A stretch of DNA of 64,000 nucleotides, taken from JAVVHH01 sp963848035. GTDB lineage: Bacteria > Pseudomonadota > Alphaproteobacteria > Acetobacterales > Acetobacteraceae. Both the position numbers and the translations under genes were made by a program. Below the pieces are notes generated by a model that did no database searches, was not told the DNA's origin, and saw only the letters and a program-made list of their open reading frames with translations. Positions 47,543 to 57,672 of this stretch are shown here, piece after piece (position 1 is the stretch's first letter; the number at the start of each line of letters is the position of its first letter). The stretch lies in NCBI GenBank assembly GCA_963848035.1, contig CAWKCD010000001.1, forward strand, positions 186,001 through 250,000. The letters are read 5' to 3'.

Positions 47543-50409
47543 CTAGAGCGCGTGTTCGACGAGGTCGGCGAGGTGTTTCAGGCCGGCGGCGACGTCGGAG
47601 CCGAGGTGGACCCGGAGGGCGCGGCGGCCGCGTTCGGCGAGGACGTCGAAGTCGCCGCGGGCTTGGGCGGCTTTGACGGTGCCGAAGGTGTAGTTCTCGC
47701 CGGGGACTTGGAGGTCGTTCGCGTCATCGGCGGTGATCTGCAGGACGACGCCGCTGTTGGGGCCGCCCTTGTAGGCTTGGCCGGTGGAGTGCAGGAAGCG
47801 GGGGCCGAAGCCGACGCAGGTGGCGACGTGCTTCTTGTCGCGGATGGCGGTGCGCAGTTTGGTGAGGGCTTCGATGTTGGCCGGGTTGCGGTCGATGTAG
47901 GCGAGCAGGGCCACGTAGTCGCCGGGGTGGATGCGGTCGAACTGGGCCTTGATCGCGGAATTGACGCTCGGTGCCGAGGGCGGAGGCGTTCTTCTCGTCG
48001 GCGAAGAGCTTCATGCCGTCGCCGGAGGCGAAGGGTTCCTCGGGGGGGAGCTTGCCGGTCTGCGTCGTAGGCGTCGGTGAGCTTGCGGGTCTCGATCTTG
48101 CTGGCTTCGACGTCGGGCTGGTCGAAGGGGTTGATGCCGATGATCGAGCCGGCGACGGCGGTGGCGAACTCCCAGACGTAGAAGAGTCTGGCCGACCTGG
48201 ATCGGGTGCTTGATCACGAGCGGACGACGGGGTGGCCGTCGGCTTCGAGGGCGGCGATCTGCGGAGTCGAGTTCGGTCTCGCCCTCGAGCTGGAGGTAGG
48301 CGAAGAGGCGGTCGTTGCCGTAGGCGTCGGGCTTGCCGATGGGCTCGCCGTCGACCGGGACGATGCCCTTGCCGATCTTGCCGGTGCTTTCGGCGACGAG
48401 CTGTTCGAGCCAGGCGCCGACGTCGGAGAGGCCCGTGGAGGCGAAGATGGTGAGCTTGTCGTGGCCGGCGCTGGCGGCTTCGCCCATGGCGAGGCCGAGC
48501 TGGAGGCCGGGGTTCTGCGAGGGCGGCGTGCCGGAGGCGCAGGAGCGGACCATCAGCGCGGTGGCGTCGAGGAAGGCTTGGAGGTCGAGGCCCATGGCGG
48601 CGGCGGGGACCATGCCGAAGTTGGACAGGACGGAGTAGCGGCCGCCGATGGTCTTGTCGCCGAAGAAGACGTGCTTGAAGCCGTCGGATCTCGGCGACTT
48701 GCTGCATCTTGGAGCCGGGGTCGGTGACGGCGACGAAGTGTTCGCCGGCCTTGTCGCCGACGGCCTTCTTCATCTCGTCCCAGAAATAGGCTTTGAAGAT
48801 GTTGGGCTCGAGGGTGCTGCCGGATTTGCTGCTGACGATGCAGAGGGTCTTCTTCAGGTCGACCTTGGCGTGGAGGGCGCGGATCTGCGCCGGGTCGGTG
48901 CTGTCGAGGATGTGCAGGCGTGGGGAAGCCGGGCTGCTTGCCGAAGGTCTCGGCGAGGACTTCCGGGCCTAGGCTGGAGCCGCCCATGCCGAGGAGGAGG
49001 GCGTCGGTCGAAGCCGGCGGCTTTGACTTCCTGCTGGAAGGCTTGGAGCTTGGCGAGTTCCTGGCGTGACGGCGTCGACGACGCGGAGCCAGCCGAGCCA
49101 GTGGTTTTCGTCGGCGCCGGTCCAGGTCTTGGCTTCGCCGGCCCAGAGGTCGCGGAGCTTGCCGGACGGTGCGCCATTCGGTGGCGGCGTCGTCGACGGA
49201 TTTCTGGATGAGTTCGGGGAGCTTGGCGGAGACTTTGGCGAGTTTGTCGCCGAGCATGGCGGCGCGCTTGGCGGCGACGGCGCCGAGGAGGTTGTCGGCG
49301 GCTTCGGCGAAGAGCTCGACGCCGTTGGTGACGAGGGCCTTGGTGACGCCGGCGAGGTCGAGGCCGGCTTTTTCGGCTTCGGCGAGGATGTGGCGGGCGC
49401 CTTCGACGTCTTCGGTCAGGCTCTCGCGGAGTTTGCCGTGGTCGCGGAAGGCGTCCATGGTGGCGGGCGGGATGGTGTTGACGGTGTCGCGGCCGATCAG
49501 CTCCTCGACGTAGAGGACGTCGCTGTAGGCCTTGTCCTTCACGCCGGTGCTGGCCCAGAGGAGGCGTTGGGGTTGGGCGCCGGCGGCGGCGAGCTTCTGC
49601 CAGCGGGGGCTGGCGACGAGTCCGAGATAATGCTGGTAGGCCATCTTGGCGTTGGCGATGGCGACCTTGCCGCGGAGTTCGGCGAGGCCGGTGTGGCCTT
49701 GCTTGAGGCGGTCGTCGATCTTCTTGTCGATCTGGGCGTCGATGCGGCTGACGAAGAAGCTGGCGACCGACGCGATGTCGGCGACGGATGTCACCCTTGG
49801 CGTGGCGGGCTTCGAGGCCGGCGATGAAGGATTCGGCGACGGCTTCGTAGGCGCTCTGGGCGAAGAGCAGGGTGACGTTGATGTTGAGCCCCTCGGCGAT
49901 GAGGGTGCGGATGGCGGGGACGCCGGCTTCGGTGCCGGGGACTTTGACCATGAGGTTGGGTCGGTCGACCCATTTCCACAGGCGCCGGGCTTCGACGACG
50001 GTGTCTTCGGTGCGGAGCGCGAGGTAGGGGGAGACTTCGATGCTGACGTAGCCGTCGATCTTGTTGGTGGCGTCGTAGACGGGGCGCATGACGTCGCAGG
50101 CGTGCCTGGATGTCCTCGACGGCGAAGGCTTCGTAGATGTCGAGCGCGTCCATGTCGCCGCTTGGCGGCGAGCTTCTTGAAGCCTTCGTCGTAGTCGGTG
50201 CCGTGGCCCATGGCCTTTTCGAAGATGGCCGGGTTGGAGGTGATGCCCTTGAGGCCGTCACGGTCGACGAGTTCCTGCAGCTTGGGGCCGATGAAGCTGC
50301 GCTGGATGAAGTCGAGCCAGGGGGATTGGCCGAAGGCTTCGAGGCGCTTGAGCGGGTTGCCGCCAAGGTCCTTTGGGGCGATGTCGGACGGGCGATTGAC
50401 GACGTTCAT
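47543..50409 (-). pseudogene. tal-pgi: Bifunctional transaldolase / glucose-6-phosphate isomerase (about 13 frameshifts)
   Basis: About 950 residues when some 14 frame segments are joined. The first ~360 residues are transaldolase: ITSNPAIFEKAMGHGTDYDE, VKVPGTEAG with the Schiff-base Lys region, and ASFFVSRIDAQID. The rest is phosphoglucose isomerase: LLLGMGGSSLGPEVLAETF, IVSSKSGSTLEPN and CVGFGPRFLHSTGQAY near the end. The fusion is typical of acetic acid bacteria and relatives. The breaks lie at about 47968, 48063, 48186, 48221, 48260, 48688, 48921, 49010, 49067, 49164, 49793, 50102 and 50161; all but one read as a single added base. Its ATG overlaps the tkt TGA by one base. Confidence 0.85.
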
Positions 50410-52510
50410 CACTTGCCTCCTTTGGCGAGCTTGCGGGCGGTCTCGACGACCGCTTCGGGGGTGAAGCCGAATTTCTTCTGGAGGGCGGCGAGCGGCGCGG
50501 AGGCGCCGAAGGTGTGCATGCCGATGATCTTGCCGTGGAAGCCGGTGTAGCGGTCCCAACCGTGCTTGGCGCCCTGCTCGACGGCGATGCGGGCGGTGAC
50601 GGAGGAGGGCAGGACCTTCTCGCGGTAGGCTTCGTCCTGCTCCTCGAACAGCTCCCAGCTCGGCATGGAGACGACGCGGGCGCGGATCCCCTCCCCTTTC
50701 AGGGTCTCGTAGGCGCCGACGCAGAGGGACACCTCGCTGCCGGTGCCGATGAGGATGACTTCGGGGGTGCCGTCGCAGTCGGCGAGGATGTAGGCGCCCT
50801 GTTTCAGCCCGGCGGCGGCGGCGTATTTCGTGCGGTCCATGGTGGGCAGCGCCTGGCGGCTGAGCGCGAGGGCGACCGGTTTGTGGTGGATGGTCATGGC
50901 GACGCGCCAGGCTTCGGCGACCTCGTTGGCGTCGGCGGGGCGGATGACGACCATGCCGGGGATGGCGCGCATGGTGATGAGCTGTTCGATCGGCTGGTGG
51001 GTGGGGCCGTCTTCGCCGACGCCGATGCTGTCGTGGGTGAAGATGTAGATGACCGGGAGTTCCATGATCGCGGCGAGGCGGATCGGGGGCTTCATGTAGT
51101 CGCATGAAGATGAGGAAGCCGGAGGCGTAGGAGCGCAGGCCGGTGAGCGCCATGCCGTTGCAGATGCTGCCCATGGCGTGTTCGCGGATGCCGAAATGCA
51201 TGTTGCGGCCGCCGTAGGTGTCGGGCTGGAAGCTGCCGGCGCCGTCGAAGGTGAGGTTGGATTTGGTGGAGGGGGCGAGGTCGGCGGCGCCGCCGATCAG
51301 CCAGGGGACGTGCTTGGCGATGGCGTTGAGGACTTTCTGCGAGGAATCGCGGGAGGCGAGGCCCTTGGCGTCGGCGGGGAAGACGGGGATGTCGGCGTCC
51401 CAGCCGTCGGGGAGGAGGTGGTGCTCGATCTGGTCGAGTTCCTTCGCGAGATCCGGGTATTCGGCGCGGTATTTCTCGAGCATCGCGTTCCAGTCGCGAT
51501 GCAGCTTGGCGCCGCGGGCGCCGATGGTGTCGTCGAAATGTTCGCGGACGCCGTCGGGGACGAGGAAGGAGGAGTCCTCGGGCCAGCCGTAGAAGCGCTT
51601 GGTGGCCTTGATCTCCTCGGCGCCCAGCGGTTCGCCATGGGCTTCGCGGGTGCCGGCCTTCTTGGGGGCGCCGTAGCCGATGATGGAGCGGACGATGATC
51701 AGGCGTCGGCTTGTCGGAAACCATCTCGGCTTCCTGGAGCGCGGCGAGGAGGCCGACGGTGTCGTTGGCGTCGTCGAGGTGGATGACGTTCCAGCCGAGG
51801 CCGTGATAGCGGGCGCCGACGTCCTCGCTGAAGGCGAGGTTGGTGCTGCCCTCGATGGTGATGTGGTTGCTGTCGTAGATATAGACGAGGTTGGACAGCT
51901 TGAGGTGGCCGGCGACGCTGGCGGCTTCGTTGGAGACGCCTTCCATCATGCAGCCGTCGCCGCAGACGGCGTAGATGCGGAAGTCGTAGAGCGGGAAGCC
52001 GGGCTTGTTGTAGCGGCTCGGCGAGGTAGCGCTGGGCGATGGCCATGCCGACGGAGTTGGCCAGTCCCTGGCCGAGCGGGCCGGTGGTGGTCTCGACGCC
52101 GGAGGTGAAGCGGTATTCCGGATGGCCGGGGGTGACGGAGCTGAGCTGGCGGAACTGCTTGATGTCGTCGAGGGAGATGGCGGGTTCGTTGGTGGGCTTG
52201 GCGTTCTCGTCGAGGCGTTTGACGCCGGCGAGGTGGATGCAGGCGTAGAGCAGCATCGAGGCGTGGCCGACGGACTGAGGACGAAGCGGTCGCGGCCGGG
52301 CCAGGTGGGATCGGCGGGGTCGTAGCGGAGAACGTTCTGCCAGATGGTGTAGGCGACGGGGGCGAGGGCCATGGGGGTGCCGGGGTGGCCGGAGTTGGCC
52401 TTCTGGACGGCGTCCATGGCGAGGGTGCGGATGGTGTCGATGCAGAGCGTGTCGATATTGGTGTTGGCGGGCTCTGCCCCCTCTTTCGCCATCTGGTCCG
52501 TCGCCGACAT
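50409..52510 (-). pseudogene. tkt: Transketolase (four frameshifts)
   Basis: About 699 residues when five frame segments are joined. The thiamine diphosphate motif AVCGDGCMMEGVSNEAASV, the early MDAVQKANSGHPGTPMALAP and the pyrimidine-domain HDSIGVGEDGPTHQPIEQL are all present. Breaks are at about 51102, 51705, 52018 and 52273; the first three read as one added base, the last as two added or one lost. I start at ATG 52510, preceded by AAGGGGA. It moves two-carbon units between sugar phosphates and heads the leftward pentose phosphate operon. Confidence 0.88.
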
Positions 52511-52671
52511 TTTGGTCCCCTTGTCTTGCGCCATGATATGGGCGCGCTGTCTTTGAGGCGTAAATACGCCAAGCCGTCAAACCGCTTTGGGGCGGAAGAC
52601 TGCCCCCGAACGCGTCATCAAGCAACGCAAGGGTCCGTTATGGTTTTTAGTCACGCGGTATTGGAGCTGGG

Positions 52672-53371
52672 ATGACGAAGCCGTCGGGTGGGCCGGTGAT
52701 CACGCGGGACATGTTGCGCGAGGGCGGGATCGAGCGGCTGATCGGGGACGGCGGTGCCGGGGCTGCGGGTGCTGACGGAGGCGGAGCGGGCGGCTTCGCT
52801 GGCCGGGCTGATGGCGGCGCGGCCGGCAGGGGGGCGGGGGTTGTGGGTGTTCGCGTACGGGTCGCTGATCTGGAACCCGGCGATGCATTTCGCCGAGCGT
52901 CGGTTCGCGCGGGTGCATGGGTGGCACCGGTCGTTCTGCCTGTCGACGGCGGCGGGGCGGGGGACGCCGGAGGTGCCGGGGCTGGTGCTGGGGCTGGACC
53001 GGGGCGGGGCGTGCGCGGGGGCGGCGTTCCGGATCGAGGACGAGATGGCGGGGGAGGAGCTGGCGATCCTATGGCGGCGGGAGATGCTGTCGGGGAGCTA
53101 CAAGCCGCGCTGGTTGGCAGTTCGAGACGACCGGGGCGAGGCGTTCGGGCACGCGATCGCGTTCACGATCCGGCGGGAGGGGGCTTGGTATGCCGGCGGG
53201 TTGGACGAGGACGAGGTGATCAGGCGGCTGGCGCGGGCGACCGGGCCGCTGGGGAGTTCGGCGGAGTATCTGTTCCACACGCGCGACGGATTGCGGTTGT
53301 TGGGGATCCGGGACCGACGGATCGAGCGGTTGGCGGCGGAGGTCGAGAAGGCTCGGGGCGAGCCGGTTTGA
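52672..53371 (+). CDS. chaC: ChaC-like gamma-glutamylcyclotransferase (one frameshift)
   Basis: About 232 residues after joining frames at about 52750-52755, where one extra G splits IGDG from VPGLRVLTEAE. The substrate loop WVFAYGSLIWNPAMHF and the EVPGLVLGLDRGG segment identify the ChaC family, with the catalytic Glu expected in the WRREML helix. It cleaves glutathione to 5-oxoproline and Cys-Gly. It is divergent from tkt across 161 bases that must contain both promoters. TTGGAG precedes the ATG. Confidence 0.85.
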
Positions 53372-53435
53372 GGCTACGGCCGGGATCGAGCGTCGTGGCG
53401 GGAGGCGCTTCGCTTTCCCGCCCGACGGGAATGGC

Positions 53436-53603
53436 TCAGTTCGCGAAGTAGCGGGCGTTGCCGTAGGTGCGGTGGGCGAATTCGAGGGCGGCTTGGCAGG
53501 CGTTGGGGCCGGTGAAGGCGTGTTCGCGGGCCTTGCTGGATTCGGGCGCGCCGACCAGCCAACGATCCGGACAGGCAGCGTCTCGATAAACGAGAGCAGC
53601 CAT
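53436..53603 (-). CDS. Small unknown protein
   Basis: A 55-residue protein if started at ATG 53603, which has AGGAGG about 11 bases upstream. It has CPDRWLVGAPES, AFTGPNACQAALEFAH and ends NARYFAN, a composition unlike a chance frame. Earlier in-frame starts (53645, 53720) have no visible ribosome-binding site. There is no membrane segment. Function unknown. Confidence 0.45.
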   Translation of the reverse strand: MAALVYRDAACPDRWLVGAPESSKAREHAFTGPNACQAALEFAHRTYGNARYFAN

Positions 53604-53877
53604 CGGTCTTGGATCCTCCTGCAGACTTGTGAAGTTGCCGGTCATGATGGGAGACAGCATACGATGCGGTGCAGCAAAGTTGCAATAAACTCGCCGAGAG
53701 ATAGTGGGCGCGGTTGGCATGATCGGCTCCGAGACGGCCCGCGCATGGTAATATTCTCATGGTCTGGAACGGTGTAAAAAAGAGTTGTACGCCGTCGCAG
53801 CAGGTACTTGCAAAATCTGTCGATGGCTGGCCTGATCCCGGTTGCACCGCGAAATGTGGGCTGGATCGGGAGGGTCG

Positions 53878-54267
53878 ATGCGTCTGAAGGCGTTTCTGTT
53901 CTTGGCGATGGGGTGGCCGGTGATGGCCGCCGCGCAGATGCCGATCCCGGAGGCCGCGCCGCCCGATGGGGCGAAGCTGTTCCGCAATCAATGTGCGACC
54001 TGCCACTCGATCAATGCGGGGGATGCGGCGCGGCAAGGGCCGAACCTCGCGCATGTGGTGGGGCGCAAGGTCGGGAGCGTGGACGGCTACAAGTACACGG
54101 CCGGGTATCGTGAGGCGGGGGAGAGCGGGCAGGTCTGGGACGAGGAGCGACTCGACAAGTATCTGACCAATCCGGCCGAGATGTTCCCGGGCAGCACGAT
54201 GGCCTATCGGCAATCGAAGGCCGACATCCGCAAGACGATCATCGCTTATCTGAAGGAGCAGGGCTGA
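53878..54267 (+). CDS. Monoheme class I c-type cytochrome
   Basis: 129 residues from ATG 53878, with GGGAGGG directly upstream. A signal peptide (MRLKAFLFLAMGWPVMAAAQ) is followed by one heme site CATCH at about residues 41-45, the GPNLAHVVGRKVGS segment and a Met ligand in FPGSTMAYR. It is a periplasmic electron carrier of the cytochrome c2/c552 kind. It starts a chain with the glyoxalase-like, small-subunit and flavoprotein genes, so it is the likely electron acceptor of that dehydrogenase. Known three-subunit dehydrogenases usually use a triheme cytochrome instead. Confidence 0.9.
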   Translation: MRLKAFLFLAMGWPVMAAAQMPIPEAAPPDGAKLFRNQCATCHSINAGDAARQGPNLAHVVGRKVGSVDGYKYTAGYREAGESGQVWDEERLDKYLTNPAEMFPGSTMAYRQSKADIRKTIIAYLKEQG

Positions 54268-54662
54268 TGGCAAAGCCGATCCATTCGATGATCCGCGTGC
54301 TGGACGAGGCGCGGTCGGTCGAATTCTATCGCAAGGCGATGGGGCTGGAGGTGGTGGACCGGTATCCGTTCGACAGTTTCACGCTGATCTACATGCGCGA
54401 CAAGGAGTCGACGTTCGAGGTCGAGCTGACGGTCAACCATGGGCGGACGGAGCCTTATCAGCTGGGCGACGGGTATGGGCACATCGCGGTGGCGGTGGAC
54501 GATCTCGAGGCGCAGCGGGCGGTGGTGCAGGCGGCGGGAGCGTCGCCGGGCGACATCAAGGAATTCCATCGGGATGGCGGGCTGATGGCGCGGTTCTTCT
54601 TCGTGAAGGATCCGGACGGCTACAGCATCGAAGTTCTGCAAAGGCACGGCCGTTTCCAATAG
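54267..54662 (+). CDS. gloA: Glyoxalase I-like VOC protein
   Basis: 131 residues whose ATG overlaps the cytochrome stop (TGATG). The glyoxalase I metal ligands appear in order: His6 (IHSMIRV), Glu in TFEVELTVNHG, His in GYGHIAVAVDD and Glu in DGYSIEVLQ. It would convert the methylglyoxal-glutathione adduct to lactoylglutathione. Its place between a cytochrome and a flavin dehydrogenase is unexpected; detoxification of a by-product is possible. A broader VOC function cannot be excluded. Confidence 0.85.
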   Translation: MAKPIHSMIRVLDEARSVEFYRKAMGLEVVDRYPFDSFTLIYMRDKESTFEVELTVNHGRTEPYQLGDGYGHIAVAVDDLEAQRAVVQAAGASPGDIKEFHRDGGLMARFFFVKDPDGYSIEVLQRHGRFQ

Positions 54663-54686
54663 GGCCGTCAACAAGGGGAGATTGCA

Positions 54687-55233
54687 ATGAGAGAGGTCGA
54701 TAAACGGACCCAGTTCAGCCGCCGCGGGTTGCTCCGCGCCGGGGCGACGGCGGTGCCGGCGGCGGCGTTGGTGGGGACCACGATCAGCGCCACGGCGGCG
54801 TGGGCGGAGGAGGCGAAGAGCCTGACGCCGCATGCGATGGCGACGATGGTGCTGGTGGCGCGCGACATCTATCCGCACGACCACATCGCCGACAGCTTCT
54901 ACATCAAGGCGGTGACGCCGTGGGACGCCAAGGCGGGCAAGGACCCGGCGGTGCGCGACATGATCATGTCGGGCGTGGCGCGGCTCGACCAGGACGCGGC
55001 GGACAAGCACAAGAGCAACTATCTCGGGCTTGGGCTGGGAAGCGGACCGGGTGGCGTTGCTGCGCAATATCGAGGCGACGAAGTTCTTCAGCACGGTTCG
55101 GGCGGACTTGGTGGTGTCTTTGTACAACCAGCCGGAGATCTGGCCGAAATTCGGCTACGAGGGGTCGTCGGCGGAATATGGCGGTTACATCAACCGCGGG
55201 TTCGCCGACATCGACTGGCTGCCGACGGTTTGA
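54687..55233 (+). CDS. Gluconate 2-dehydrogenase subunit 3-like small subunit (one frameshift)
   Basis: About 181 residues after joining frames at about 55030-55035, where one extra G splits NYLGLG from WEADRVALL. A twin-arginine signal (FSRRGLLRAGATAVPAAAL) precedes a helical domain with MVLVARDIYPHDHIADSFY and, after the break, RNIEATKFFSTVRADLV. This subunit guides the signal-less flavoprotein through the Tat pathway and is needed for activity in gluconate and sorbitol dehydrogenases. The flavoprotein gene follows after 13 bases. Confidence 0.85.
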
Positions 55234-55246
55234 GGGGGGACGCATC

Positions 55247-56815
55247 ATGGCAAAGTTCGATCTGAACGACGACAGCCTGGTCGTCATCGTCGGCTCCGGC
55301 GCGGGCGGTGGCACGCTCGGCAACGAGCTGGCGCAGAAGGGCATCAAGGTGGTGATCCTCGAGGCGGGGGACCGCGTCGAGAACCAGGATTTCGTGAACG
55401 ACGAGTGGGCGAGCTTCACGCAGCTGGCGTGGAAGGACATGCGGACGACCTCGGGGTCGTGGCGGGTGCACAAGGATTTCCCGAATTTGCCGGCTTGGAT
55501 CGTGAAGTCGGTCGGCGGGTCGACGGTGCATTGGGCGGGGGCTTCGCTGCGGATCGAGCCGCACGAGTTCATGACGAAGACGCATTACGGGGCGATCCCG
55601 GGGGCGAATTTGTTGGACTGGCCGATCACCCGGGCGGATCTCGATCCTTACTACGAAAAAGCCGAGACCAAGATGGGGGTGACCCGGACGAACAACATTC
55701 CGGGGCTGCCGGGGAACAACAACTACAAAGTGTTGGAAGCCGGGGCGCGGAAGATCGGCTACAAGGAAGTGCATACCGGGCGGATGGCGATCAACAGCCA
55801 GCCGCGGGACGGGCGGGGCTCGTGCCAGCAGATCGGGTTCTGCTTCCAGGGCTGCAAGTCGGGCGCGAAATGGTCGACGCTGTATACGGAGATCCCGAAG
55901 GGCGAGGCGACCGGCAATCTCGAGGTGCGGCCGAACGCGATGGCCGTGAAGATCGAGCACGACGCGTCGGGGAAGGTGACGGGCGTCATCTATGCCGACG
56001 AGAACGGCGCGATGCAGCGGCAGCGCGCGCGGGTGGTGGCGGTGGCGGGGAACTCGATCGAGAGCCCGCGGCTGTTGCTGAACAGCGCGTCGAACCTGTT
56101 CCCGAACGGGTTGGCGAATAGTTCGGGCCAGGTGGGGCGGAACTACATGCGCCACACGACCGGGTCGGTGTACGGGGTGTTCGAGAAGCCGGTGCACATG
56201 TATCGCGGGACGACGATGGCGGGGATCGTGCGGGACGAGGCGCGGCACGACACGTCGCGCGGGTTCGCGGGCGGGTACGAGCTCGAGACGCTGTCGCTGG
56301 GGGTGCCGTTCATGGCGGCGTTCCTGGATCCGGGGGCTTGGGGGCGGTCGTTCACCTCGGCGATGGACGATTACGCGCACATGGCGGGGATGTGGATCGT
56401 CGGCGAGGACCTGGCGCAGGAGACGAACCGGATCACGCTCGACCCGGTGGCCAAGGACAAGAACGGGATGGCGGTCGCCTCCGTGCATTTCGACGACCAT
56501 CCGAACGACATCGCCATGCGCAACCATGCCAACCAGCAGGGGAGCGCGATCTACCAGGCGGTGGGCGCGACGCGGGTGTTCCCGACGCCGCCGTATCCGA
56601 GCACGCATAATCTGGGGACGAACCGGATGAGTGCGAATGCGCGGGACGGGGTGGTGAACAAGTTCGGGCAGACGCACGACGTCAAGAACCTGTTCGTGTC
56701 GGATGGGAGCCAGTTCACGAGCGGCGCGGCGTGCAATCCGACCTTGACGATCGTGGCGCTGGCGATCCGGCAGGCGGACAGCATCGCTGGGATGATGTCG
56801 CGCAAGGAGGTCTGA
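55247..56815 (+). CDS. GMC family FAD-dependent dehydrogenase, large subunit
   Basis: 522 residues. The FAD-binding VIVGSGAGGGTLGNELAQKG lies at residues 12-31, followed by VILEAGDRVE. The C-terminal catalytic region has STHNLGTNRM and GAACNPTLTIVALAIR, the usual His/Asn pair of GMC enzymes. It lacks its own signal peptide, as expected for a partner carried by the Tat-targeted small subunit. A set of Cys residues in GSCQQIGFCFQGCKSG could bind an iron-sulfur cluster, as known for related sugar dehydrogenases. It probably oxidises a sugar, sugar acid or polyol in the periplasm. Confidence 0.92.
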   Translation: MAKFDLNDDSLVVIVGSGAGGGTLGNELAQKGIKVVILEAGDRVENQDFVNDEWASFTQLAWKDMRTTSGSWRVHKDFPNLPAWIVKSVGGSTVHWAGASLRIEPHEFMTKTHYGAIPGANLLDWPITRADLDPYYEKAETKMGVTRTNNIPGLPGNNNYKVLEAGARKIGYKEVHTGRMAINSQPRDGRGSCQQIGFCFQGCKSGAKWSTLYTEIPKGEATGNLEVRPNAMAVKIEHDASGKVTGVIYADENGAMQRQRARVVAVAGNSIESPRLLLNSASNLFPNGLANSSGQVGRNYMRHTTGSVYGVFEKPVHMYRGTTMAGIVRDEARHDTSRGFAGGYELETLSLGVPFMAAFLDPGAWGRSFTSAMDDYAHMAGMWIVGEDLAQETNRITLDPVAKDKNGMAVASVHFDDHPNDIAMRNHANQQGSAIYQAVGATRVFPTPPYPSTHNLGTNRMSANARDGVVNKFGQTHDVKNLFVSDGSQFTSGAACNPTLTIVALAIRQADSIAGMMSRKEV

Positions 56816-56822
56816 GGCCGGG

Positions 56823-56846
56823 GCCCCCTCCCCTGCGGGAGGGGGC
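56823..56846. terminator. Bidirectional hairpin terminator
   Basis: gccccctccc at 56823-56832 pairs perfectly with gggagggggc at 56837-56846 around four bases and is followed by ttcgttt. It sits between the convergent stops of the flavoprotein gene and the PEP-CTERM gene, so it can end both transcripts. Confidence 0.8.
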
Positions 56847-56852
56847 TTCGTT

Positions 56853-57582
56853 TCAGGCGCGGCGGCTGGCGAGCGAGACCGGGCGCGAGAAGGGCGAGGC
56901 CCAACGCGAGGATCGCGATCGAGGCGGGTTCCGGGGTCGCGGTCGGCGGCGCGGTGACGGCGGTGGTGAGGGTGAGGCGCTCGGGGGTGGTGTTGGTCGC
57001 GCCGGCGTAGGTGGCGGCGACGCCGGCGGTGCCGGGGGTGACGACCAGGCGGACGATCGCGTTGTTCTGGACGTCGGTCTTGAGGATGGCGGCCAGGCTC
57101 GGGCTCAGGGCGAAGGTGAAATCGTCTTCGGCGCCGTTGGTGGCCTGGGTGAAGGCGCCGGCGCCGAGGCTGAGCAGGTTGAGCTGGCCATTGGCGACGT
57201 TGGTGGACGTGCCTTCGCCGGTGCCGGCGTAGAGCAGCGGCGAGGTGCCGGGCTGGATGTCGGCGGTGGTGTTGGTGTCGAGGTAGAAGTTTAGGCCGCC
57301 ATTGGCGGTGAAGGACGCGTTGGACTGGAACAGCGCGAGGGTCAGCGCGGTGAAGGCAGGCTGGGCGGGGGCGGCGGCGAATTTGAAGTCGATCACGCCG
57401 TAGCTGGCGAAGCTGCCGTTGACGGAGCCTTCCATGTTGAAGAAGCGCTTGCCGTTGGTGCCGGAGCGGGGACCGCCGGGCTGGATGGTGGCGTTGTCGA
57501 TGGCGGTGGTGACGAGGTCGGCGCGGGCCTGGGTGGACAGGCACACGAGCCCGGCGAGGGCGAACTGGGCAAGGCGGCGCAT
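56853..57582 (-). CDS. PEP-CTERM sorting domain protein (one frameshift near the end)
   Basis: About 243 residues. A signal peptide (MRRLAQFALAGLVCLSTQARA) starts a Thr/Ala/Gly-rich secreted protein with NMEGSVNGSFASYG. The C-terminal signal TPEPASIAILALGLALLAP is followed in the other frame by SLASRRA and a stop at 56853. One extra G at about 56877-56883 explains the break; without it the frame would run on through the terminator and into the antisense of the flavoprotein gene. The proper short Arg tail in the shifted frame supports the correction. Confidence 0.75.
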
Positions 57583-57672
57583 GGGGTCACTCCGGTCTGG
57601 GGCGGGCAGCAGACCAGGGACGGATCAAGCGCGTGTGAACCGGTGAAGAAGTTTACGTGATGTCGTGCCGGC

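Noticed and set aside
5522..56883. Programmed ribosomal frameshifting as the cause of the many frame breaks
   Set aside because: The breaks occur in unrelated housekeeping genes at different places and lack a shared slippery heptamer with downstream structure; sequencing error or decay fits better.
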